Origin: Chloroflexota bacterium
GTDB taxonomy: Bacteria > Chloroflexota > Anaerolineae > UBA1429
Length of the DNA: 6,374 bases
NCBI GenBank assembly: GCA_014360745.1
Contig: JACIWY010000218.1
Location: 1-6,374, forward strand
Direction of reading: 5' to 3'
Position numbers and translations under genes: made by a program. Below the pieces are notes generated by a model. It saw only the letters and a program-made list of their open reading frames with translations. It ran no database searches and had not been told where the DNA came from. Numbering within the stretch: position 1 is the stretch's first letter; the number at the start of each line of letters is the position of its first letter. Of this stretch, positions 1 to 4,689 are shown piece after piece.

Positions 1-108
1 GGCGCTGACGATCAGGCCCCAAGAGGCCATGAGTAATATTACCAGGCCGATGTAGAGCAGCGCATTCTGAGATACTTGGGCATAGAGCCGTAGCAACGAC
101 GCATACAT
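1..108 (-). CDS. N-terminal fragment of an unidentified membrane protein
   Basis: Read leftward from an ATG at 108, the frame stays open for 36 codons to the window edge, so only the amino terminus is visible. It begins MYASLLRLYAQVSQNALLYI. Residues about 16-36 form a strongly hydrophobic run (rich in L, I, V, A with single Trp and Gly), which reads as one transmembrane helix or signal anchor after a short, mildly basic cytosolic start. The start is supported by a strong GAGGAG ribosome binding site 6 nt upstream. It diverges from mutY across about 60 bp of AT-rich DNA. I do not recognise the family: ion channels, transporters and sensor proteins can all begin this way. The existence of a gene here is moderately sure and its function is unknown. 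Confidence 0.6.
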   Translation of the reverse strand, partial: MYASLLRLYAQVSQNALLYIGLVILLMASWGLIVSA

Positions 109-114
109 GCTTAT

Positions 115-120
115 CTCCTC
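115..120 (-). promoter_or_regulatory. Ribosome binding site for the leftward membrane protein gene
   Basis: GAGGAG on the minus strand lies 6 nt before the ATG at 108. It is the main reason to accept this short partial frame as a real gene start. Confidence 0.65.
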
Positions 121-127
121 GGCGAAT

Positions 128-171
128 GGTTTCGATCTTAAAGGGGCCGTTTATACTTTCACGAATTATAT
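128..171. promoter_or_regulatory. Divergent promoter region between mutY and the membrane protein gene
   Basis: This is a markedly AT-rich patch in GC-rich surroundings. On the minus strand a perfect TATAAT lies at 170-165, placed to start a transcript with a leader of about 50 nt for the leftward gene. Its -35 partner (TGTCCA, 193-188, 17-nt spacer) is poor. On the plus strand TATACT (152-157) is a good -10, with a weak -35 match TTTCGA at 130-135 (16-nt spacer). A start about 7 nt past TATACT would leave mutY with a leader of under 10 nt. The assignments rest on motif matching only. Confidence 0.35.
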
Positions 172-1359
172 ATGCAACGTTTTGAAATGGACATCTGTTC
201 CCCGATCACCGATAGCCTTCTGGCCTGGTATGCCGATCATCGGCGAGATCTGCCATGGCGCAGGACGACCGACCCCTATGGTATCTGGGTCTCGGAGATC
301 ATGCTGCAACAGACACAGGTTGCAACGATGCTTCCCTATTACGAGCGATTTCTGGCCCGTTTTCCCACTATCGAGAGTTTGGCCGGGGCGGAGCTCGACG
401 AGGTGTTGGCCCTCTGGCAAGGCCTGGGCTACTATGCGCGAGGGCGCAACCTGCACGCGGCGGCTCGCCGCATTGTCCAAGAGCACGGCGGCCAAGTGCC
501 GCGCACCCGTCGCGAGCTGCTCGCGTTGCCGGGCATCGGCGACTATACCGCCGGCGCCATCCTCAGTATCGCCTACGGCCAAGACGAGCCTGCCGTCGAG
601 GCCAACATTGCCCGTGTATTGGCAAGGCTCTTTGATTATGACCAAGATCCGACCACAAGTGTAGCGAAACGCACCTTTCAGCAGCAAGCTCGTGCGCTGC
701 TTCCTTCAGGGCGGGCGCGCGATTTCCTCCAGGCCATGATGGACTTGGGCGCCCTTGTGTGCACCAGCCGATCTCCTCGCTGCGGGGAATGCCCGCTGGA
801 GAGGCACTGCCTAGCCAAAGCGCGCGACGTGCAAGAACAGCGTCCGCTGCCTAAAACGCGACCTCCTCGACCTCACCGTGTCTTGGCGTTGGGCTTCTGC
901 CTGCGTGAGAACCGGCTCTTGATCGTCCGCCGTGTGCCGCGTGGGCTGCTCGGTGGCCTGTGGGAATTGCCCGGTTGCCAGGTGCCGATGGAGGGTGCTC
1001 CGGAGCAAGCAGCAGGCGGGGATGCACGCATCCTCGACCTCCGCGCTTCAGGAGTATGCCAAGGTCGTCGGGCCCCATCGGAAGGCGCTCTGGAGCAAGG
1101 GTTGGCGGCCTGCTTCCGAACTCACTTGGGCCTCACATTGGTAACGGCTGTGCCGCGCGTCACCGTGGATCATGGCTACAGCCACTTTGAGCTGACTGCT
1201 CATGTCTATGATTGCGCTCTGGAAGGCGATCCGCTTCCTTCTGGACCTTGGGACGATGCCCGTTGGCTCTCATCGCAAGAGTTGGCCGAATACGGGCTGA
1301 CCGGCCTGACCGGCAAAGCACTGACGGCTCTATCATGGCCGGATGAACCACAGCCCTAA
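172..1359 (+). CDS. mutY: A/G-specific adenine glycosylase MutY
   Basis: MutY removes adenine mispaired with 8-oxoguanine, starting base excision repair in the cytoplasm. The 395-residue length is typical or slightly long. The HhH-GPD catalytic domain spans about 15-215. It has the SEIMLQQTQV motif with catalytic Glu42, the helix-hairpin-helix LPGIGDYTAG (119-128), and a complete [4Fe-4S] ligand set C197-X6-C204-X2-C207-X5-C213. The C-terminal NUDIX-like 8-oxoG recognition domain (about 235-390) retains the Tyr-Ser-His motif at 336-338, matching the family F-S-H loop. Oddities: the usual catalytic Asp of the VDGNV motif is Glu143 (VEANI), and a 30-residue insert interrupts the NUDIX-like domain near 273-303. 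An in-frame stop at 139-141 rules out a longer protein. The start is 172, or 187 (Met6), and neither has a well-placed Shine-Dalgarno. Family assignment is secure. Confidence 0.96.
   Translation: MQRFEMDICSPITDSLLAWYADHRRDLPWRRTTDPYGIWVSEIMLQQTQVATMLPYYERFLARFPTIESLAGAELDEVLALWQGLGYYARGRNLHAAARRIVQEHGGQVPRTRRELLALPGIGDYTAGAILSIAYGQDEPAVEANIARVLARLFDYDQDPTTSVAKRTFQQQARALLPSGRARDFLQAMMDLGALVCTSRSPRCGECPLERHCLAKARDVQEQRPLPKTRPPRPHRVLALGFCLRENRLLIVRRVPRGLLGGLWELPGCQVPMEGAPEQAAGGDARILDLRASGVCQGRRAPSEGALEQGLAACFRTHLGLTLVTAVPRVTVDHGYSHFELTAHVYDCALEGDPLPSGPWDDARWLSSQELAEYGLTGLTGKALTALSWPDEPQP
989..1099 (+). repeat. Imperfect in-frame direct repeat within mutY, 90-nt period
   Basis: The 21 bases at 989-1009 match those at 1079-1099 at 17 of 21 positions, and the offset is exactly 90 nt (30 codons). 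The encoded copies are EGAPEQ (274-279) and EGALEQ (304-309). The DNA between them encodes a low-similarity stretch rich in Ala, Gly and Arg that other MutY proteins would not be expected to have at this point, between the WELPG strand and the LAACFRTHLGL helix. It could be a relic of a tandem duplication or simply chance. Confidence 0.45.
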
Positions 1360-1364
1360 AAGGA

Positions 1365-1397
1365 TTCGGGAACGGCGTTGCCGACGCCGTTCCCGAA
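1365..1397. terminator. Bidirectional hairpin terminator between convergent mutY and the dehydrogenase gene
   Basis: TTCGGGAACGGCGT (1365-1378) pairs perfectly with ACGCCGTTCCCGAA (1384-1397), giving a 14-bp stem and a 5-nt loop TGCCG. It starts 5 nt after the mutY stop and ends 17 nt before the stop of the leftward gene. There is no T tract on the plus side. On the minus strand the stem is followed by TCCTTTTAGG, a short T run, so it looks a better intrinsic terminator for the leftward dehydrogenase transcript. Confidence 0.75.
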
Positions 1398-1414
1398 CGG
1401 CTAACGGCGCGAGT

Positions 1415-2461
1415 TCATGGCTTGAGCGCGTCTGGCAGTTCCACGCCCATCTTGGCCGCTGACTGGCGCAGGTTGATTACGGTGCCTTCGGGCAGTGGGA
1501 TCCCGTTGGCCAGGCGTTCCTCATAGACGCGGTCTTCCGGCTCGCCCGGCACCAGGATCTCCTCGAATCCATCCGCCTTGGGTAAAGCCTTGATCCCGTC
1601 GATCATGCGATCGATTTGTCGCTTGTATTCGGCCACATCGGTAAAGAAACCGATATTCACCGCCACCAAGACGCTGTTTTGCGTGCCCGGATGGATCGGT
1701 TCGTTGTGCAGCTTGGTGGCCACCAAGGGGTTACCGGCCATCACGCTGGCCAGGCTTTCGAACATCATGGCCAGGCCCGAGCCCTTTGGCCCGCCGAAAG
1801 GCAACAATGCCCCCACTTGGTGGGGGTCGGTGGTGGGGTTACCGTCCTTATCAATAGCCCAACCCAACGGCATAGGGACCCTCTTGTCTGCGGCGAGGGA
1901 TACTTTGCCCCCTGCAGCAACACTGGTGGCCATGTCCAGACATAGCGGACGATGTGTCCCTGCGGGCACTGCAATGGAAATAGGGCTATTGTGTACACCC
2001 GGCGCTTTGGCGCCAAATGGAGCCATGTTAGGCGGGCTGCAAACAATGGCGATGCCGGCCATGTCCTTCTTGGCCGCCATGAGCGAGTAATAAGCCATGG
2101 CGCCCTGGTGGGTCGTGTTGCGGATCAATGTCCAACATACCCCTACCTCTTTGGCCTTGGCGATCGTCTTGTCCATAGCCCACACCGTGACCACCGGCCC
2201 GAAGGCATGATCTCCTTCAATATAGAGCACGGCGGGGGTCTCTTTTTCGACCCGGTAGTTGGCCTTTGGGTTCATCCCTCCCCTCTCGACGCTAGCCAGA
2301 TAGGAGGGAATGCGCAACACGCCGTGAGAATCTACGCCGCGCAAATTGGCCCATACCAAGACTTCCGCCTCGATGGCGGCATCTTGGGGGGACATGCCAG
2401 CGCGCTCAAAGATCTTTTGGGTGAACTCTTGCAAAGGTTTCCGGTCGATGCGGATGTCCAT
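1415..2461 (-). CDS. Ldh_2-family malate/L-lactate-type NAD(P)-dependent dehydrogenase
   Basis: This is a cytoplasmic oxidoreductase of the Ldh_2 family (YbiC, YiaK, AllD, sulfolactate and malate dehydrogenase relatives). These enzymes interconvert 2-hydroxy and 2-keto acids, or reduce cyclic imino acids, with NAD(P)H. The 348-residue length is normal. Visible family signatures are RGVDSHGVLRIPSY (41-54), with His46 at the position proposed as catalytic in YiaK; THQGA with His118; the cofactor and glycine-rich segment DMATSVAAGGKV (176-187); LGWAIDKDGNPTTDP (199-213); FGGPKGSGLAMM (222-233); and the C-terminal ILVPGEPE (302-309). The ATG at 2461 has AAAGGAA 5 nt upstream. It diverges from the DapA/RraA/enolase operon and shares its control region, which argues for the same pathway. 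Substrate is unknown: reduction of a keto-sugar acid fits the neighbours, but imino acid reduction is also known for this family alongside DapA-like lyases. Confidence 0.92.
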   Translation of the reverse strand: MDIRIDRKPLQEFTQKIFERAGMSPQDAAIEAEVLVWANLRGVDSHGVLRIPSYLASVERGGMNPKANYRVEKETPAVLYIEGDHAFGPVVTVWAMDKTIAKAKEVGVCWTLIRNTTHQGAMAYYSLMAAKKDMAGIAIVCSPPNMAPFGAKAPGVHNSPISIAVPAGTHRPLCLDMATSVAAGGKVSLAADKRVPMPLGWAIDKDGNPTTDPHQVGALLPFGGPKGSGLAMMFESLASVMAGNPLVATKLHNEPIHPGTQNSVLVAVNIGFFTDVAEYKRQIDRMIDGIKALPKADGFEEILVPGEPEDRVYEERLANGIPLPEGTVINLRQSAAKMGVELPDALKP

Positions 2462-2466
2462 GAACG

Positions 2467-2473
2467 TTCCTTT
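2467..2473 (-). promoter_or_regulatory. Ribosome binding site for the Ldh_2 dehydrogenase
   Basis: AAAGGAA on the minus strand ends 5 nt before the ATG at 2461. This supports that start. Confidence 0.6.
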
Positions 2474-2511
2474 CTATTGGGTGTGACCACCTTTCGGCAT
2501 TGTGCCAGGCT

Positions 2512-2541
2512 ATGTTACCGAAGCGAACCGAGCTCTGTCAA
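2512..2541 (-). promoter_or_regulatory. Leftward sigma70-type promoter for the dehydrogenase
   Basis: On the minus strand a consensus TTGACA (2541-2536) is followed after 18 nt by TAACAT (2517-2512; 4 of 6 to TATAAT). This would start transcription near 2505 with a leader of about 44 nt. Confidence 0.5.
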
Positions 2542-2561
2542 ACCGGCCCGCGCGTTTGACA
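2536..2561. promoter_or_regulatory. Inverted repeat spanning both -35 boxes, candidate operator
   Basis: TGTCAAAC (2536-2543) and GTTTGACA (2554-2561) are perfect 8-bp inverted arms around a 10-nt GC-rich centre. The arms contain the consensus -35 hexamers of the leftward and rightward promoters. A dimeric regulator bound here would occlude both. Two facing TTGACA boxes make a 6-bp repeat automatically, so only the two extra base pairs go beyond the promoters themselves. No regulator gene is in the window. Confidence 0.45.
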
Positions 2562-2584
2562 ACAGCGCGCGCCTCAAGTTTACT
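2556..2584 (+). promoter_or_regulatory. Rightward sigma70-type promoter for the catabolic operon
   Basis: TTGACA (2556-2561), an ideal 17-nt spacer, then TTTACT (2579-2584; 4 of 6 to TATAAT). The transcription start would fall near 2591, leaving a leader of about 70 nt before the ATG at 2661. I found no convincing riboswitch or long hairpin in that leader. Confidence 0.6.
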
Positions 2585-2650
2585 ACACATCGTGTTTGCA
2601 ACAGGAACGTTGGAGTGGGCTTAAACTCACCTCATGAACCGGATGCTCAC

Positions 2651-2656
2651 AGGAGG
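2651..2656 (+). promoter_or_regulatory. Strong Shine-Dalgarno that sets the start of the DapA-like gene
   Basis: A perfect AGGAGG lies 4 nt before the ATG at 2661. In-frame ATGs at 2634 and 2643 have no such signal, and their extra residues do not belong to the family, so 2661 is the likely start. Confidence 0.8.
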
Positions 2657-2660
2657 ACCC

Positions 2661-3695
2661 ATGTCAGATCGGAGCTATCGCGGCATTTTCACCATCCCGG
2701 CTACCCCTTTTGACGAGGATTGGCAGGTTGATTGGGAGGGGTTGCGTAACATTGTCGATTTTTGTATCGGCTGTGGGGCCCATGGGCTGGTGTGGCCGGT
2801 GAACGCCAGCGGTTTCACCACGTTGAGCGATGAAGAACGCCTCAAAGGCATGGAGGTCGTCGTCGAACAGGCCGCCGGGCGCGCACCGGTGGTCCTCGGC
2901 GTGGCTGGGGTCTCGGCCGAACATGCGGCCATGTTCGCCCGCCGTGCCCAGGAAGTGGGCGCCGATGCCGTGATCGCCATGGCGCCCTATGTGCACAAGA
3001 TCACCGATCCAGGGGGGTTGTTGGCCTATTATCACGCCATCGACCAAGTGGTCGATCTGCCCATATTCATTCAGAATCACAGCGTGGGCACCGACATGTC
3101 CGTTGCCATCTTGGAGCGCCTCGTGCGCGAAGTGGAACACTGCGAGTATATCAAAGAGGAGACACTGCCCGTCACGCACAAGATCACGGCGTTGATGGAA
3201 CTGGGCTTGCCCAAACTCAAGGGTATCTTTGGCGGCGCCGGAGGGCGATATATGTTGTTGGAATACCCTCGCGGCGTGGCCGGCCAAATGCCCGGTTGCC
3301 ACGTCACCGATGTTATGGTGCGTTTTTGGAACGCCCTCGAGGCCGGCGACTGGCCCGAAGCCAAACGTCTTTATGGTCTTCTTTCGCCCTTGTACGCTAT
3401 CGAGACGCAGTGTCGCGGTGCTATTTACAAAGAAGTGCTGCGCCGTCGCGGGGTGATCAAAAGCGCCCGCTCGCGCAACGCTCCGCCGGATCAAATGGAT
3501 GAGCACGATCATCGCGCGTTAGACGACATCCTGCGCGATCTGGAACCCGAATTCACCTGGCCCGGAAGCCGGCCTCTTCAGTATGGGGTGGATCATCCCG
3601 TGCCGCTCTCGCGCGGCGCTACGTTGAGCGGAGCAAGTTCGCCCTCCACTTCTGCCGGTGGGGGCGCGGGAGGGGCCGACGCTTTCGATCGTTAA
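2661..3695 (+). CDS. DapA-superfamily (dihydrodipicolinate synthase/N-acetylneuraminate lyase) aldolase or dehydratase
   Basis: This is a class I lyase of the TIM-barrel DapA/NanA superfamily, 344 residues from the ATG at 2661. The barrel covers about 6-300: GIFTIPATPF (8-17) is strand 1, LSDEER (55-60) follows the substrate loop, and Lys165 in YIKEE (163-167) is the Schiff-base lysine. FGGAGGRYML (190-199) is the late glycine-rich loop. It is not a true DapA. The GTTGE loop reads VNASG (47-51), and the catalytic Tyr of the YN motif is replaced by Gln138 (QNHSVGTD). Those changes suggest a sugar-acid aldolase or dehydratase (2-keto-3-deoxy-aldonate type) acting on a substrate other than aspartate semialdehyde. 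The C-terminus carries a Ser/Gly/Ala-rich tail (about 318-344) that exceeds the usual length of about 300. It is first in the operon, behind its own promoter. Superfamily is certain; reaction is unknown. Confidence 0.9.
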   Translation: MSDRSYRGIFTIPATPFDEDWQVDWEGLRNIVDFCIGCGAHGLVWPVNASGFTTLSDEERLKGMEVVVEQAAGRAPVVLGVAGVSAEHAAMFARRAQEVGADAVIAMAPYVHKITDPGGLLAYYHAIDQVVDLPIFIQNHSVGTDMSVAILERLVREVEHCEYIKEETLPVTHKITALMELGLPKLKGIFGGAGGRYMLLEYPRGVAGQMPGCHVTDVMVRFWNALEAGDWPEAKRLYGLLSPLYAIETQCRGAIYKEVLRRRGVIKSARSRNAPPDQMDEHDHRALDDILRDLEPEFTWPGSRPLQYGVDHPVPLSRGATLSGASSPSTSAGGGAGGADAFDR

Positions 3696-3710
3696 GGGGC
3701 CCCTCTCCCG
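3667..3710 (+). other. GC-rich hairpin overlapping the stop of the DapA-like gene
   Basis: CGGGAGGGGCC (3667-3677) can pair with GGCCCCTCTCCCG (3698-3710), leaving a 2-nt bulge and a 20-nt loop that includes the stop codon region. GGGGCCCC (3696-3703) is itself palindromic. With no T tract following, it is more likely an mRNA stability or attenuating structure within the operon than a true terminator. Confidence 0.35.
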
Positions 3711-3807
3711 GATCATGGCCCGACGGCTCAGAGCGATGGCTTGATGCATCGGGATAATCGAGGAAGTGATTCTGTTCTCATCCACTCAATGAGGATAAAA
3801 CGAAATT
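3711..3807 (+). promoter_or_regulatory. Intergenic spacer with ribosome binding site for the RraA-family gene
   Basis: The gap between the DapA-like and RraA-like genes is 112 nt, the largest inside the operon. GAGGA (3791-3795) precedes the ATG at 3808 by 12 nt, a somewhat long spacing. GATAAT at 3753-3758 could be a -10 box, but I find no matching -35, so an internal promoter is possible and unproven. Confidence 0.35.
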
Positions 3808-4689
3808 ATGGAGAAATTCGCACCCCTGAACCTGACCCCTGACGAGCTGGTTCGTTTTACCCCCGAATGGAAGGGTGAACGCTTTGAGGACGGCCGCCCC
3901 AAAGTTCCTGATGGCATCATTGAACGCATGCGCCATGTCACCATCACCCAGGCTTGGGGCGTGCTACGCGGCGAGGGGTATCACTGGCAGTTCGAGGGAG
4001 ATTTTTTCTGTACCCAACCCGGCAAGGTTCTGGTGGGCCGAGCTGTGACGGCCATGTATATGCCCCGGCGGGAGGATCTGCGCACACTTGTCTTTGAACA
4101 AGCGCACGCCGCCGGTTGCATCGGCGATCAAGTCTCCTGGCCGATCGATCCGCTCTTGCCAGGGGATGTTTATGTGGCCGATGTCTTTGGCAAAGTGAAG
4201 GATGGCCCTGTGATCGGCGACAACCTGTCCACGTCGATCTATGCCAAGACGGGCAACGGCGTGGTCCACGATGCGGCGGTGCGCGACTTTGAAGGCATCC
4301 GTGAACTGGAGAACTTTGTCACCTTTTGTCGGGGCATACATCCATCGGTGGCCACGCCCACGGTGGTGTTGGTGGGGATCAATTGCCCGGTGCGCATCGG
4401 CGGGGTAACCGTCATGCCGGGAGACGTTGTTCTGGGTCGCGACAATGGGGTCATTTTTATCCCGCCTCACCTGGCCGAAAAGGTGGTGATCACCTCCGAG
4501 ATCGTTCGTTTGCGCGACATCTTTGGCAAAATGTGTTTGCGCGAGGGGCGTTATACGCCTGGCGAGATCGACCGCCGCTGGGAGCCGCACATCGAGCAGG
4601 ATTTTCAGAACTGGCTCCAAGAACACGTCGATGAGCTGCCGGTGCCGGCCAGCACTATACAACACTATTTGGAGAACCCTACGTGGTAA
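3808..4689 (+). CDS. Long RraA-family protein, probable class II pyruvate aldolase or oxaloacetate-type decarboxylase
   Basis: It is related to RraA and 4-hydroxy-4-methyl-2-oxoglutarate (HMG/CHA) aldolase, the family once misnamed menaquinone methyltransferase. The RraA core lies at about 70-235. Asp138 (GDNL, 137-140), then 20 residues, then Arg159-Asp160 (AVRD, 157-160) form exactly the D-X20-R-D signature that in HMG/CHA aldolase binds the divalent metal and pyruvate. VMPGDVVLGRDNGVIFIP (202-219) is the conserved closing motif. Metal-dependent retro-aldol cleavage yielding pyruvate is therefore more likely than RNase E inhibition. At 293 residues it exceeds the usual 160-240, with an N-terminal extension of about 60 residues and a C-terminal one of about 55 rich in charged and aromatic residues. 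It is translationally coupled to the next gene by a 7-nt overlap. Family is sure; substrate is inferred from the operon to be a 2-keto acid derived from sugar. Confidence 0.9.
   Translation: MEKFAPLNLTPDELVRFTPEWKGERFEDGRPKVPDGIIERMRHVTITQAWGVLRGEGYHWQFEGDFFCTQPGKVLVGRAVTAMYMPRREDLRTLVFEQAHAAGCIGDQVSWPIDPLLPGDVYVADVFGKVKDGPVIGDNLSTSIYAKTGNGVVHDAAVRDFEGIRELENFVTFCRGIHPSVATPTVVLVGINCPVRIGGVTVMPGDVVLGRDNGVIFIPPHLAEKVVITSEIVRLRDIFGKMCLREGRYTPGEIDRRWEPHIEQDFQNWLQEHVDELPVPASTIQHYLENPTW
4671..4674 (+). promoter_or_regulatory. Ribosome binding site selecting the GTG start of the epimerase-like gene
   Basis: GGAG inside the end of the RraA-family gene lies 8 nt before the GTG at 4683 and 20 nt before the alternative ATG at 4695. 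This favours the overlapping GTG start. Confidence 0.5.

Noticed and set aside
107..664. 185-codon plus-strand frame overlapping the start of mutY
   Set aside because: Out of frame with mutY, Arg/Ser/Pro-rich, no family resemblance; mutY motifs occupy the same DNA in another frame.
2549..2572. CGCGCG and GCGCGCGC runs flanking the rightward -35 box
   Set aside because: Self-complementary alternating GC pairs with itself in many registers, so it is not good evidence for a specific structure.
1952..2713. Open frame of 253 codons on the plus strand opposite the dehydrogenase and crossing the control region
   Set aside because: It is antisense to a clear Ldh_2 gene, has no recognisable motifs, and runs through the divergent promoters into the DapA-like start. 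GC-rich codon bias explains the lack of stops.
2664..3512. 282-codon minus-strand frame opposite the DapA-like gene
   Set aside because: His- and Gly-rich composition typical of an antisense reading of GC-rich coding DNA. The sense frame has family motifs and a perfect RBS.
2661..3695. True dihydrodipicolinate synthase (lysine biosynthesis)
   Set aside because: Key DapA residues (the GTTGE loop and the YN tyrosine) are absent and the neighbours are sugar-acid enzymes, so a dapA symbol is not justified.
3719..3753. CCCGA ... TCGGG inverted repeat in the spacer before the RraA-family gene
   Set aside because: Only 5 bp of stem with a 25-nt loop; too weak to call a hairpin or operator.
3964..4665. 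233-codon minus-strand frame opposite the RraA-family gene
   Set aside because: Shadow of a well-supported gene, with no domain signature and no RBS noticed.
3808..4689. Regulator of RNase E activity or menaquinone methyltransferase
   Set aside because: The D-X20-R-D aldolase signature, the length and the catabolic operon context point to an enzyme; the methyltransferase name is a legacy misannotation.
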